64,000 bases of DNA. It comes from Vulcanimicrobiota bacterium. GTDB lineage: Bacteria > Vulcanimicrobiota > Vulcanimicrobiia > Vulcanimicrobiales > Vulcanimicrobiaceae. The notes under the pieces are model-generated. The model saw only the letters and a program-made list of their open reading frames with translations. It made no database searches and had not been told where the DNA came from. The translations under genes were made by a program, and so were the position numbers. The DNA lies in assembly GCA_003168375.1 (NCBI GenBank), contig PMSI01000003.1, forward strand, positions 682,001 through 746,000, in the 5' to 3' direction. The number at the start of each line of letters is the position of its first letter. Position 1 is the first letter of the stretch. Below are positions 42,154-51,598 of the stretch, one piece after another.

Positions 42154-43146
42154 TCAGCTCCCGACGCCCATCGCGCGCTTCACCGCGTCGGTCGTGGCTC
42201 GGGCGGTTGGCCTCAACTGCTCTGCAGCGCGCTGCAGGACCTCACGGACGACCGCGCGATCGCGCACCAGCTCATCGTACCGCTCGCGTATTGGACGCAG
42301 CGTCTCGACGAGTATATCGACGATCTCTTTCTTGAGGTCGCCGTAGCCGCGCGCGTTTGCGAAGTGCGCCTCCGCCTCTGATTGTGTCCGGCCGGTTGCG
42401 GCCATATAGATGCCAAGCAGGTTGGTCACCCCAGGTCGGGTGGAATCCCCGCGGATCTCACGCCCGCTGTCGGTCTGCGCGGCCATGACGGTCTTTCTGA
42501 TCTGGTCCGGTGCATCGAGGACACCCACCGCATGATACGAGCCCGGCGCACTCTTCGACATCTTCTTCGTGGGGTCGTCCAAGCCCATGATCCGCGCGCC
42601 TGCTGCGGGGACGGTCGCCTCGGGCAGGACGAAAACCTCGCCGTACGTCGCGTTGAAGCGCAGCGCGAGGTCGCGGGTGAGTTCGATGTGTTGCTTCTGA
42701 TCCTCGCCGACCGGGACGTGCGTCGTGCGGTAGAGGAGAATGTCGGCCGCCATCAGGACCGGATAGGTGAACAGGCCGACCCGAACCTCGCCTTTTTGCG
42801 CCTCGGACTTTTCCTTGAACTGCGTCATGCGATTGAGCTGCCCCACCGAGCCCACGCACGAGAGGTACCACGTCAGCTCGGCGTGCTCGCGCACGTCGCT
42901 TTGCACGTACAGCCGCGACTTGGCGGGATCTATGCCGGCAGCAAGCAGCAGGGTCGCGGTGTCGATGATCTGCACGGCGAGCACGGCGGGGTCTTGCGGC
43001 ACCGTGAGCGCATGCATGTCGACCAGGCAAAAGATGTTCTCCGCGTCGTCCTGGCCCGCAACCCACTGCTTGATGGCGCCGAAGTAGTTCCCGATATGAA
43101 TTGTGCCCGTGGGCTGGATTCCGGAGAAGACGACCTTGGAGCGCAT
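42154..43146 (-). CDS. trpS: Tryptophanyl-tRNA synthetase
   Basis: A 330-residue class I synthetase from ATG 43146. It shows the QPTGTIHIGN start (HIGH motif), the TrpRS-typical LVDMHALT and DILLYRTTHVPVGEDQKQHIELTRD, and the KMSKS loop. It charges tRNA-Trp. It is convergent with the glycosylase gene, with only four bases between stops. Confidence 0.96.
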   Translation of the reverse strand: MRSKVVFSGIQPTGTIHIGNYFGAIKQWVAGQDDAENIFCLVDMHALTVPQDPAVLAVQIIDTATLLLAAGIDPAKSRLYVQSDVREHAELTWYLSCVGSVGQLNRMTQFKEKSEAQKGEVRVGLFTYPVLMAADILLYRTTHVPVGEDQKQHIELTRDLALRFNATYGEVFVLPEATVPAAGARIMGLDDPTKKMSKSAPGSYHAVGVLDAPDQIRKTVMAAQTDSGREIRGDSTRPGVTNLLGIYMAATGRTQSEAEAHFANARGYGDLKKEIVDILVETLRPIRERYDELVRDRAVVREVLQRAAEQLRPTARATTDAVKRAMGVGS

Positions 43147-43201
43147 AGCCGTCTTGCGTTCGAGGTTGCCGAACACGCGGTCCTTCAACACACGACGGTT
43201 T

Positions 43202-43663
43202 CTATTTGTCCTTCACGAAATACTCGTCGGCTGCGGCCTGCGTCTCTTCGGAGCTCTGCTCTTTCAACTGCTGGTTGATGCCCCACTCGTGACCGAAGGG
43301 ATCGGCGATCTTTCCGTAGCGCGCGCCCCAGAAAAGATTCTGCACGGGCATGAGCACGCGCGCGCCGGCGGCCAAGGCGCGCTCGACGAGCACATCTGCG
43401 TCATCGACCATGAGCGTGATGCGCACGCATGTTCCGCCCAACGTCTGCGGCGTCTTGCACGTACCACCTTCGCTGTTGTCGAACTCATCGCTGACAAAAC
43501 ACGTGTGCCCGTCCAGACTTATTTCGCCGTGCATGAGCTTCTTGCCGTCCGGAGACATCATCCGGTGTCCCTCTTCAGCGCCAAACACTTCTTTGTAGAA
43601 TTCGAGAGCCGCAAGGCCGTTCGCGACGACCAAGTGGGGAACGAATTGATCTTTTCGATGCAT
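43202..43663 (-). CDS. VOC-family (PhnB/glyoxalase-like) protein
   Basis: A 153-residue protein; ATG 43663 follows GAGGAG. PHLVVANGLAALEFYKEVFGAEE and the C-terminal DPFGHEWGI are typical of PhnB-like vicinal-oxygen-chelate proteins. Metal ligands are not obvious. It starts 11 bp after the stop of the copy-2 oxidoreductase on the same strand, so they may be co-transcribed. Confidence 0.85.
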   Translation of the reverse strand: MHRKDQFVPHLVVANGLAALEFYKEVFGAEEGHRMMSPDGKKLMHGEISLDGHTCFVSDEFDNSEGGTCKTPQTLGGTCVRITLMVDDADVLVERALAAGARVLMPVQNLFWGARYGKIADPFGHEWGINQQLKEQSSEETQAAADEYFVKDK

Positions 43664-43674
43664 GTCTGCTCCTC

Positions 43675-44682
43675 TCACTGCGACGCCGGGCTCGCCATCA
43701 GCAGCACCTTGCCGGCGGTCATATGAGCTGCATAGCTCTGAAGGGCTTGCGAAACGTGCTCCAACGGATAGCGTGCCTGAATCTCCGTCTTGAGATCGCC
43801 GGCGAGCAATTTCTGAACCTGACTGGTAACACGGAGCTGGCTGAGCAGATTTCGATCGCGCACCCAGTCGGTCAGGTACAAGCCCTCCACAGACTTGCGT
43901 TCGAAGATGAGCGTTGCTATTCCAATCTGTACCGGCGCGTCCGATAGCGCTCCATAAACGATCAAACGGCTCCCCTTGGGTTGCGCGCGCAGTATGCGTT
44001 CGGGCATATCGCCGGCGACTGCGTCAAAGCCGATGCTCGCACCAAGTCGATGGCACTGATCGCGCAGCTCGGCGTCGAACTCCGGACCACTACTGTCCAG
44101 TACGTGCTCCGCGCCCATCTCTTGCAGGAGACGGACCTGCTCGGCCCGGCGCACGACGTTGATCACGGGGATCGAAAACCTGCGCGCAAGCCGTATCACC
44201 ATCTTCCCCAGCGCGCTAGCCGCCGCGGTCTGAACCACGGATCGATGTCGCCCACGCCGCGCCTCATCCATGAGTGCCCATGCCATCAGCGGGTTCACGA
44301 GCATCGTCGCACCCTGTTCCATGTCGACGTGCTTCTGCAACGGAACGCACAGCCGCGCCGAGGTAACCATATATTCGGCCCACGTGCCGCTCGCCACGTT
44401 CACGTCAGCGGCGGTGCAAGCCACACGTCGCCCCTTGAGCAACTTCGGTAGAATTCCGCTTCCGGCTGCGACGACCGTGCCGCTTCCTTCAAATCCGGGG
44501 GCAGCAGGCAGCGGCTTCTTGAAGCCATAGAGGCCGCGAACGAACAGGAGGTCCGATGGATTGATTGGCGAGGCATGCATCCGTACGAGCACCTCACCAG
44601 GACCTGGCTGAGGCACAGCTATCTCGGCCACAGCCAGACTCTCTGGTTTCCCGTCATAGGCGAGAAGCCGCGCGGCGAGCAT
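43675..44682 (-). CDS. Zinc-type alcohol dehydrogenase-like/quinone oxidoreductase (copy 2)
   Basis: A 335-residue MDR protein. ATG 44682 is preceded by GGAAGGA at good distance; in-frame ATG 44700 lies at the edge of repeat copy 7. Domains are as in copy 1: GroES-like fold, Rossmann AAASALGKMVIRLA, no zinc cysteines. Residue identity to copy 1 is roughly 90 percent by eye, and the DNA is also nearly identical over long runs. This means recent duplication or gene conversion. The reaction is probably NAD(P)H-dependent reduction of a quinone or enone. Confidence 0.9.
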   Translation of the reverse strand: MLAARLLAYDGKPESLAVAEIAVPQPGPGEVLVRMHASPINPSDLLFVRGLYGFKKPLPAAPGFEGSGTVVAAGSGILPKLLKGRRVACTAADVNVASGTWAEYMVTSARLCVPLQKHVDMEQGATMLVNPLMAWALMDEARRGRHRSVVQTAAASALGKMVIRLARRFSIPVINVVRRAEQVRLLQEMGAEHVLDSSGPEFDAELRDQCHRLGASIGFDAVAGDMPERILRAQPKGSRLIVYGALSDAPVQIGIATLIFERKSVEGLYLTDWVRDRNLLSQLRVTSQVQKLLAGDLKTEIQARYPLEHVSQALQSYAAHMTAGKVLLMASPASQ

Positions 44683-44700
44683 CGTGGTGGGTCCTTCCAT

Positions 44701-44746
44701 CCAAGGATACACCCTGGTTGGAATATGTGCATCGTATCGGTAGACC
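44701..44746 (+). repeat. Dispersed intergenic repeat, copy 7 (degenerate right part)
   Basis: GGATA-CACCCTGGTT-GGAATAT then TATCGGTAGA in place of TTACCAGTAA. It directly abuts the copy-2 oxidoreductase start region and shares its spacer with copy 2. Confidence 0.75.
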
Positions 44747-44803
44747 TTCTCGTCGTTTATTCCGGCGGAGGGTCTCGGGTGATCGGCGCGGCATACGACG
44801 CGC

Positions 44804-45217
44804 ATGCTGATCGACCGCCTGGACCATCTCGTGATCAACGTGCGCGACGTCGAGGCCAGCGCCGCGTGGTATCAACGCGTGCTGGGGCTCGAACGGGTCG
44901 ACTTCGCGCCGGCGCAGCAGCCCGACGCGAAGCGGACCGCGCTCACGTTCGGCAACCAGAAGCTGAACCTGCGACCCGTTGACGCCGATCCGCTTGCCTG
45001 GACGACGGCGGCGAGCGCAATCGCCGGCAGCGAGGATCTTTGTTTCATCACCAACGACGCACCCGGTGCGGTAATCGCGCACCTACGCTCTTGCGGCATC
45101 GAAGTGACGGAAGGCCCGGTGCCGCGCCAGGGCGCGCTCGGCCCGATGACGTCGGCGTACTGCCGCGATCCCGACGGCAATCTACTCGAAGTCGCGAGCT
45201 ACAACCGGCACGACTAA
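44804..45217 (+). CDS. VOC-family glyoxalase/dioxygenase-like protein
   Basis: A 137-residue protein. IDRLDHLVINVRDVEASAAWYQRVLGL is the standard VOC N-terminal strand-helix with a metal-type His, and DPDGNLLEVASY is the C-terminal motif with Glu. It resembles the YwkD/FosB-like single-domain glyoxalase group; substrate unknown. It overlaps the convergent diguanylate cyclase stop by 4 nt. Confidence 0.88.
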   Translation: MLIDRLDHLVINVRDVEASAAWYQRVLGLERVDFAPAQQPDAKRTALTFGNQKLNLRPVDADPLAWTTAASAIAGSEDLCFITNDAPGAVIAHLRSCGIEVTEGPVPRQGALGPMTSAYCRDPDGNLLEVASYNRHD

Positions 45218-46827
45218 GGTCCGGCGGAGACGTAGTCCGAGATCACCCCTGCGAGGGTTGGAATGAAGGTGGCCGCGGGCTCCGTCTGGTTGCGACCCTT
45301 GCTCTTGGCTTGATAGAGCGCGGAGTCGGCCGCCTTCACGAGCGCAGACGGCGTAGTCGACCCATTCGGCGACACGCGCCCAACCCCGATGCTCACGGTG
45401 ACGACGCCGTGGGGGCTGCGGACGTGGGCGATGTTCAGCCCGGCGACCGCGCGGCGGATTGCCTCGCCGACCGCAAACGCGCCCGGTGAGCTCGTGTCGG
45501 GAAGAAAGACCGCAAACTCCTCGCCACCATAGCGTGCTGCGAGATCCGCGGGTCGACCGAGAGCACCGGCGATGCATCCGGCGATGCTCTTGAGGACGTT
45601 GTCACCGGCTTGATGCCCGTAGTGATCGTTATAGCCCTTGAACTCGTCGGCGTCGATCATGAGAAAGGCCAGCGACGTACCCGCCCGGACGGCGCGCCGC
45701 CATTCGCGACCGAGCACGGCCTCGAATTGGTGTCGATTCCCGAGCCCCGTGAGACCGTCCACTAAGACGAGCCGCTCCAGCTGCGCCTCCGCGGTCTCGC
45801 GCTTCTTGATTTGTCGCACGAGGTACCCGCCGAGGATCGCCACGATGGAGATCATACCCACCAGCTCGACCAAGTTGAGCAGCGTCTCCCAGCGCCAGGC
45901 AGCGAGGACCTCGTCTTCCGCCACGCCGACCACGATCAACAGCGGATACCGGCTCACCCGGTGATATGCGTAGAACCGCGAAATGCCGTCGACGACCGAG
46001 CGGTTCTCATAACTCCCCGCCGCTGTCTGCGGGGGCGCCGTCCGGAAAAATGGTGCCTTCGCGATGCTCTTTCCGATGTTCGCTTGCTCGAAGGGCTTGC
46101 GCATCAGGATGGTGCCGTCCGCTAGCGCGAGCGTGATGATGCCGGATCGTCCAATATCGACCTGGTTATAGAGGTGGAGAAAATAGTCGCCGGAGATGGT
46201 CGCCATCGCCAATCCGGCAAAGCTGCCGTCGGCGCGATTCAAGCGTCGCGTTATCGTGATGATCCAACTCCCGTCGGTCCGGCTGCGTACCGTGCGTCCG
46301 ACGTGAGTGGTCTGGCCGGCGTGCGTTCGATGAAAAATGAAATACGGCCGGTCTCGGTAGTTCGCGTTCTTGAGTTGTGGAAGAGCGTTGACCAAGCCAT
46401 TGCCGTCGGCGTCAACGATGAAGAGATTGTGCAGCACGCGGAGCTGCTTGACGTGCTCGGACATCACCTTTTGCAGGCGCCGCAGCGCTCGCGGTTGCGA
46501 CCCGTCGGTTTCCGCGCGATCGACGAGCTCCCCAAGCACGCCGTCGACCGTCTGAAAGCTATCGGTCGCCTGCTGCGAGAGCGATTGCGCCAAGTTGGTC
46601 GTCTGCTGCGACGAGGCGTGGACATCCGCGGCCCGATTGTTCCAGGTCTCTTGTCCGGTCAGCCCGATCGCCAGCAGGCAGACAACGACCATGAATGCGA
46701 GCACACCTTGGCGCAGCGATAGGGGCTTGAAGCCCTGGCGCGAGCGGTTGATTGGTTTACGAACGGAAAACACTCGACCGTTTCTTCGCCGCCTCTGAGG
46801 ACACGCGACGATTGGATGTACCGCCAC
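45214..46827 (-). CDS. Membrane diguanylate cyclase with extracytoplasmic Cache-type sensor
   Basis: A 537-residue protein. A first transmembrane helix (VLAFMVVVCLLAIGLTG) is followed by a periplasmic dCache-like domain with FIVDADGNGLVNALP and YRDRPYF. A second helix (GMISIVAILGGYLV) leads to a GGDEF domain. The active site is RYGGEEF and the inhibitory I-site RPAD sits at the usual distance before it, so it should make c-di-GMP with product feedback. The true start may be an in-frame codon downstream of 46827. Confidence 0.92.
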   Translation of the reverse strand: MAVHPIVACPQRRRRNGRVFSVRKPINRSRQGFKPLSLRQGVLAFMVVVCLLAIGLTGQETWNNRAADVHASSQQTTNLAQSLSQQATDSFQTVDGVLGELVDRAETDGSQPRALRRLQKVMSEHVKQLRVLHNLFIVDADGNGLVNALPQLKNANYRDRPYFIFHRTHAGQTTHVGRTVRSRTDGSWIITITRRLNRADGSFAGLAMATISGDYFLHLYNQVDIGRSGIITLALADGTILMRKPFEQANIGKSIAKAPFFRTAPPQTAAGSYENRSVVDGISRFYAYHRVSRYPLLIVVGVAEDEVLAAWRWETLLNLVELVGMISIVAILGGYLVRQIKKRETAEAQLERLVLVDGLTGLGNRHQFEAVLGREWRRAVRAGTSLAFLMIDADEFKGYNDHYGHQAGDNVLKSIAGCIAGALGRPADLAARYGGEEFAVFLPDTSSPGAFAVGEAIRRAVAGLNIAHVRSPHGVVTVSIGVGRVSPNGSTTPSALVKAADSALYQAKSKGRNQTEPAATFIPTLAGVISDYVSAGP

Positions 46828-46918
46828 CCGGTGACGTCTCGGATTCAGTATTCGCCATCCGAGTAACGGAGAGGGGTCTTGCAGGATCGAGCGACGGTCG
46901 AGGGGCGGTCGCGCCTAG

Positions 46919-47341
46919 TTAGGGCTGCTGCAGGATCGGTGGGCCGCTGACCCAGGGGACCGCTCGCTTTGCGCCCGTAGCCATCTCGATCACGCAGCTC
47001 GGGCAGCGATTGTTATTGAGGTAATCCCGAAGGTTCACGAGCGTCACGCTGCTCATCCCTCCGCCGACCACCTTTTCTCCGAGCGAGTGCGTATGCGTGT
47101 TCAGCGCCGTTACCTGACGTTGAAGTTGCCCGTTGGCGATCTGGAGCTTCACGACGGCCGCGCGCAGGTCACGAACTTGCGCGGCAAGCTGATCAAGGGT
47201 CGGCGTCGGCTCCGTCCCGGGTGCACCCGCGGCCCCGGCCGAACCCGGTAGCGCGAAGGCCAAGAACGCGATGATGGCGAGCGAGCGAATCTGCACGGCG
47301 ATACCTCCGCGTCCTGCGTTGCAAACGCTCGGCCCGACCAC
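46919..47341 (-). CDS. Small exported coiled-coil protein
   Basis: About 140 residues with a signal peptide (SLAIIAFLAFALPGSAGAAG). A heptad-like coiled coil (LDQLAAQVRDLRAAVVKLQIANGQLQRQ, roughly residues 50-80) follows, then a Cys-x2-Cys pair in NRCPSC. An internal GTG at 47293 is an alternative start. No family recognised. Confidence 0.65.
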   Translation of the reverse strand: MVGPSVCNAGRGGIAVQIRSLAIIAFLAFALPGSAGAAGAPGTEPTPTLDQLAAQVRDLRAAVVKLQIANGQLQRQVTALNTHTHSLGEKVVGGGMSSVTLVNLRDYLNNNRCPSCVIEMATGAKRAVPWVSGPPILQQP

Positions 47342-47371
47342 CTGCTCGCGCCTCGGGTTCCCGCAGCCGCT

Positions 47372-48862
47372 TTAGTCGGCGAAGGGATCCGGCGGAGGCG
47401 CCTCGGCGTAGTCGATGACGACGGTCTTGGTCTCCAGGTACTCGTTCACGGCGTCGAAACCGTTTTCTCGACCGATGCCGCTCATTTTGTAGCCCCCGTA
47501 CGGGAGCATCCAGTGAACGGGGCGGTACGTGTTCACCGAAACGAGCCCGGATTCGAGTTGCGCAGCGACGCGATGGGCGCGACCGATGTCGCGCGTCCAC
47601 AGCCCGGCGACCAAGCCGTACACAACGTCGTTCGCCATTGCAACGGCCTCCGCTTCGCTGTCGAACGGGATCACCGAGAGGACCGGCCCGAAGATCTCCT
47701 CTTGCGCCAGGCGTGAACGGTTGTCGACCTCGCCGAAAATCGTCGGCTCGACGAAATACCCGCGCTCGAAGCCGGCCGGCCGCTTTCCGCCGAGCAGCAG
47801 CCGGTAGCCTTCGTCCTTGCCGAGCTGAATATAGCGATTCGTCTTGTCGAGCTGCACCGCAGACGTCTGCGGGCCGATGTGCGTCGTAGGGTCCAGCGGC
47901 ATCCCGACACGGATGCGCCCGGCACGTTGCACGAGCATATCGACCACGACGTCGTAGACCGCGCGCTGCACGAACAGCCGCGACCCTAGCGAGCACGACT
48001 GACCCGTCGACCGGAACGCACCGTGCGTCGCCACCGTGGCCGCGCGGTCCAAATCTGCGTCCGCGAAAATGATGTGCGGCGACTTGCCGCCGCACTCGAA
48101 CGAGATGCGTTTCAAGTTCACGGCCGCACTCTTCATGATCTCCTGCGCCGTGCGGTGCTCGCCGGTGAACGTGATCTTGTTGACGTTCGGATGCGCCGCG
48201 ATCGCCGCGCCGGCGATATGTCCGTAGCCCGGCACGACGTTGACGACACCGGGCGGGAAGCCTGCCTCGGTAACGAGCTTAGCGAGCTCCATCGCGCTCA
48301 CCGGCGTCAGCTCGGCGGGCTTCAGCACGACCGTGCATCCGCAGGCAAGCGCCGGCCCGAGCTTCCACGCGTACAGGCTCATCGGCGAGTTCCACGGCAG
48401 AATCGCGCCGACGACGCCGACCGGCTCCCGCCGCGTGAAGGCGTGCGCATCGGGCTTGTACGGGATCGTCTCGCCGTAGATCTTGTCCGCGGCGCCCGCG
48501 TAAAAGGTCAGCCAGTCGGCGGCGCGCTGCATCTCCCCGATCGTATCGCGCAGCGGTTTGCCGTTGTCGCGGCTCTCGATCTCGGCGAGCGTACGCGCAT
48601 CGCGGGTAATGAGCGCACCCAGCTTATGCAGCAAGGCCCCGCGTGCCGTCGGCGTCAGCCTCGCCCACGGCCCGCGCAGGGCCTCACGCGCGGCGGCGAC
48701 CGCGCGATCGACATCCACTTCGTCGGCCTCGGCGACGAGCGCCCAAACCTCTTCGCTGGCCGGGTCGATCGATGAGATCATCCGGCCCGAATGGGGCGCA
48801 ATCCACGAACCGCCGATGAACAGCTGCGCGTATTGCCGAGGGACGTCCACTGCGATGGCCAT
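47372..48862 (-). CDS. NAD(P)-dependent aldehyde dehydrogenase
   Basis: A 496-residue ALDH from ATG 48862, preceded by GGAGGAG; the upstream frame to 48904 is not needed. Catalytic Glu lies in FECGGKSP and catalytic Cys in TGQSCSLGSRL. The cofactor motif FTGEHRTAQ and the C-terminal YGGYKMSGIGRENG are typical of betaine-aldehyde/aldehyde dehydrogenases. It is divergent from an ABC importer and a ThDP decarboxylase, so it may oxidise the aldehyde that decarboxylase releases. Confidence 0.93.
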   Translation of the reverse strand: MAIAVDVPRQYAQLFIGGSWIAPHSGRMISSIDPASEEVWALVAEADEVDVDRAVAAAREALRGPWARLTPTARGALLHKLGALITRDARTLAEIESRDNGKPLRDTIGEMQRAADWLTFYAGAADKIYGETIPYKPDAHAFTRREPVGVVGAILPWNSPMSLYAWKLGPALACGCTVVLKPAELTPVSAMELAKLVTEAGFPPGVVNVVPGYGHIAGAAIAAHPNVNKITFTGEHRTAQEIMKSAAVNLKRISFECGGKSPHIIFADADLDRAATVATHGAFRSTGQSCSLGSRLFVQRAVYDVVVDMLVQRAGRIRVGMPLDPTTHIGPQTSAVQLDKTNRYIQLGKDEGYRLLLGGKRPAGFERGYFVEPTIFGEVDNRSRLAQEEIFGPVLSVIPFDSEAEAVAMANDVVYGLVAGLWTRDIGRAHRVAAQLESGLVSVNTYRPVHWMLPYGGYKMSGIGRENGFDAVNEYLETKTVVIDYAEAPPPDPFAD

Positions 48863-48931
48863 GCTCTCTCCTCCAGACGGGCAGAAGGATTCGCCGCCTG
48901 GCAACGCGATTGTCTGACAATCCTGGTGACA

Positions 48932-49720
48932 ATGTCAACGAACGCATTGGTCCGGATCGAAGCGGTTCGTCGCGTATTCTTTCGCCGCGATACCGAGCAA
49001 CTGGCCCTCGACGCAGTTTCGCTCGAGATCGCGTCCGGGAGCTTCGTCTGCATCGTTGGGCCCAGCGGTTGTGGAAAGTCGACGCTGCTCAACATGATCG
49101 CCGGTTTGATCGCGCCGACCAGCGGCCGCATTACGAACGCCGGGACGCTCGTCGACGGGCCGCGGCTCAACGTCGGCTACCTCACGCAGAAGGATACGCT
49201 GCTGCCCTGGCGTGATGTCCTGCGCAACGTCGAAATGCCGCTCGAGATCCGCAAGGTTCCAACCGCCGAGCGGGTTCGCAAGGCACGTGACCTCATCGAG
49301 GTCGTCGGGTTGCGGGGGCGCGAGCGGGCCTACCCGCGCGAGCTCTCGGGCGGGATGGCGCGACGAGCGTCGCTCGCACGGCTGCTGATCGCCGACCCCG
49401 ACCTGCTGCTCCTCGACGAGCCGTTCTCGGCGCTCGACGCCCAGTTGCGACAGGAGATGCAGAACGAGCTGCTGCGGCTCTGGGGCGGCAGCGGAAAGAC
49501 GGTGATCTTCGTAACGCACGACCTCGAAGAGGCGATCGCACTCGGAGACCGGGTTGTCGTGCTCGGCGAGCGCGGACGGATCGTGCGCGACGAGCAGATC
49601 GGGCTGGAGCGGCCACGGGATGTCGTCGCGATCCGGCGCCGTCCCGAGTTCCACGCGATCGAGGCTCGCCTTTGGGACGCCCTGGCGGCGCACTACCGGC
49701 CGGAGCCCGCCCCCTCATGA
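48932..49720 (+). CDS. ABC transporter ATP-binding protein (SsuB/TauB type)
   Basis: A 262-residue ATPase from ATG 48932. It has Walker A GPSGCGKST, Q-loop YLTQKDTLLPWRDV, signature LSGGMARR, Walker B LLLLDEPFSALD and switch His in VTHDLEEA. The wording of Q-loop and D-loop is that of nitrate/sulfonate/taurine importers. It overlaps the permease start by 4 nt. Confidence 0.94.
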   Translation: MSTNALVRIEAVRRVFFRRDTEQLALDAVSLEIASGSFVCIVGPSGCGKSTLLNMIAGLIAPTSGRITNAGTLVDGPRLNVGYLTQKDTLLPWRDVLRNVEMPLEIRKVPTAERVRKARDLIEVVGLRGRERAYPRELSGGMARRASLARLLIADPDLLLLDEPFSALDAQLRQEMQNELLRLWGGSGKTVIFVTHDLEEAIALGDRVVVLGERGRIVRDEQIGLERPRDVVAIRRRPEFHAIEARLWDALAAHYRPEPAPS

Positions 49721-50547
49721 GCGCTGCCACGGTGACGGTCAGCGCGTCGCAGGGCAAGCCCCGCGACGCAGCTCGCCGGCTGCGGATCTACGGCTGGCGC
49801 CTGGCATTGTTCGTTGCCGGCATCGCGGTGTGGCAAGCGGCGTCGCTGCTCAAGGGTGCGACCTTCTACATCAGCAGCCCCAGCGCCATCTGGGCGCGCG
49901 AGACGCAGTGGTTCGCGGACGGAACGTTGCTGTTTCACACGACGATCACGATCGAAGAGACCGTGGCAGGCTTCGCGCTGGGCGCCGTCGCAGGGATCGC
50001 GGCCGGGTTCGTCATCGGACCGCAGCGCGACGTCGGCGAAGTCCTCGATCCCTTCATCATCGCGCTCTATTCGATCCCGAAGGTCGCCCTGGCGCCGCTC
50101 TTCATCGTCTGGTTCGGCATCGGCATCTGGATGAAGATCATCCTCGCGATGGTGACCGTCTTCTTCATCGTGTTCTTCAACACGGTCGCCGGCGTGCGCA
50201 ACGTCGATCCGGACCTCGTCAACGCGGTGTGGCTGATGGGCGGATCATCCCGCGAAATTCTCTTCAAGGTCATCGTCCCGCACGCGCTGAGCGCCGCGAT
50301 CACCGGCGTGCGGATCGCGATCCCGTATGCGCTGATCGGCGCGATCGTCGGCGAGCTGATCGCCAGCAACCGCGGGATCGGCTATCTGGTATCGTCGGCA
50401 GCGAGCCAATTCGACACCGCCGGCGTCTTTGCGGCGCTCATCGTTCTCACCGTTCTCGCCACCGTTCTCAATTCGCTCGTGAACGTCGTCGACCAGCGCA
50501 CGTCGCGCTGGCGAGTCGACGCGGATCTCTCGCTCCGTCCGAACTGA
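49717..50547 (+). CDS. ABC transporter permease (SsuC/TauC type)
   Basis: A 276-residue integral membrane protein with about six helices and the EAA-type loop (GGSSREILFKVIVPHALSAAITGVRIAI) that contacts the ATPase. ATG 49717 overlaps the ATPase stop. It forms the membrane channel of a sulfonate/nitrate/pyrimidine-type importer. Confidence 0.92.
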   Translation: MSAATVTVSASQGKPRDAARRLRIYGWRLALFVAGIAVWQAASLLKGATFYISSPSAIWARETQWFADGTLLFHTTITIEETVAGFALGAVAGIAAGFVIGPQRDVGEVLDPFIIALYSIPKVALAPLFIVWFGIGIWMKIILAMVTVFFIVFFNTVAGVRNVDPDLVNAVWLMGGSSREILFKVIVPHALSAAITGVRIAIPYALIGAIVGELIASNRGIGYLVSSAASQFDTAGVFAALIVLTVLATVLNSLVNVVDQRTSRWRVDADLSLRPN

Positions 50548-50554
50548 GGTGCTC

Positions 50555-51598
50555 ATGTCCATCCCACGCCGTCGCTTTCTTCAATCGGCCGCCGCGCTCG
50601 GGGTCGCTCCCGCGTTCGCCCAGGCCGCAGCAGCCGCCGGCGTGACCGACCTCGCGGTCGGCTCGATCGGCCATTCGATCGCCCACTTTCCGCTCTACGT
50701 CGGCGCGCAGCAGGGGTTCTTCCAGCAGAACGGCGTCGACATCGGGAAGGTGACCGAGTTCTCGACCGGCGCGTTGGTCGGCACCGCGGTCACCGCCGGC
50801 AGCCTCGATATCGGCTCTTCGGTGATCACCGACGTCTTCTCGCTGGCCAAGGCCGGCCGGTCGGTGAAGATCCTCTCGGTAAGCGCAAATTCGTACTACA
50901 TCGACATCGTCGCGTCGAAGGCGTTCCTTCAGGCCACGAAGCTCACCGAGAAGAGCAGTATCGCCGATAAGATTCGCGCCATGCGCGGCAAGAACATCGG
51001 TGTCACCGGGCCGGGCAGCGGCACCGAGGCGCTCGTGCTGTACCTGCTCAAGCTGGGGAGCATCGACAAGACGCGCGACGTGCAGCTCGTCAACGTCGGC
51101 GCGAACATCCCGGCCGTGCTGGCGACTTTGCGCTCCGGCCGGGTCGACTTGGTCTCGTTCGCCTGGCCGCTCGGCCAGCAGGCGCAGGTCGAAGATATCG
51201 GCGAGACGTTCATCAGCCCGGCACGCGGCGATCTTCCGGAGATGACCCATGAGATCCAGGGAGTCGTCTACACGACGCAGGACGAGATCGATAAGAAGCG
51301 TGCGGCGATCGTCGGCTTCATTCGCGGATACGCCAAGGCCTGCACGATGATTCTGAAAGACCCGGTACATACCCGCGAGCTGCTCAAGGGATTCTACCCC
51401 AACCTCGATCCGAAGGCCCTCGATCTCACCCTCGACGTGTATCGCTCGACATCGGTGTCGTCGAACCCGATGCCGAGCGAGGTCGGCTTCTTGCGGGCGA
51501 TCAAGTTTCACCAAGCCGCGGGCCTCATCTCCGAGCCGTATTCGTACAACGACATCATCGCGACGAAAGTGATCGCCGATGCCGTCGGCAAGCGATAA
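50555..51598 (+). CDS. ABC transporter substrate-binding protein (SsuA/THI5-like, Tat signal)
   Basis: A 347-residue protein. ATG 50555 follows GAGG. The N-terminus SIPRRRFLQSAAALGVAPAFA is a twin-arginine signal. The body resembles NMT1/THI5/SsuA binding proteins (FPLYVGAQQGFFQQNGVDI, GKNIGVTGPGSGTE). It would capture the substrate for the adjacent importer. Its end overlaps the next gene by 20 nt. Confidence 0.92.
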   Translation: MSIPRRRFLQSAAALGVAPAFAQAAAAAGVTDLAVGSIGHSIAHFPLYVGAQQGFFQQNGVDIGKVTEFSTGALVGTAVTAGSLDIGSSVITDVFSLAKAGRSVKILSVSANSYYIDIVASKAFLQATKLTEKSSIADKIRAMRGKNIGVTGPGSGTEALVLYLLKLGSIDKTRDVQLVNVGANIPAVLATLRSGRVDLVSFAWPLGQQAQVEDIGETFISPARGDLPEMTHEIQGVVYTTQDEIDKKRAAIVGFIRGYAKACTMILKDPVHTRELLKGFYPNLDPKALDLTLDVYRSTSVSSNPMPSEVGFLRAIKFHQAAGLISEPYSYNDIIATKVIADAVGKR

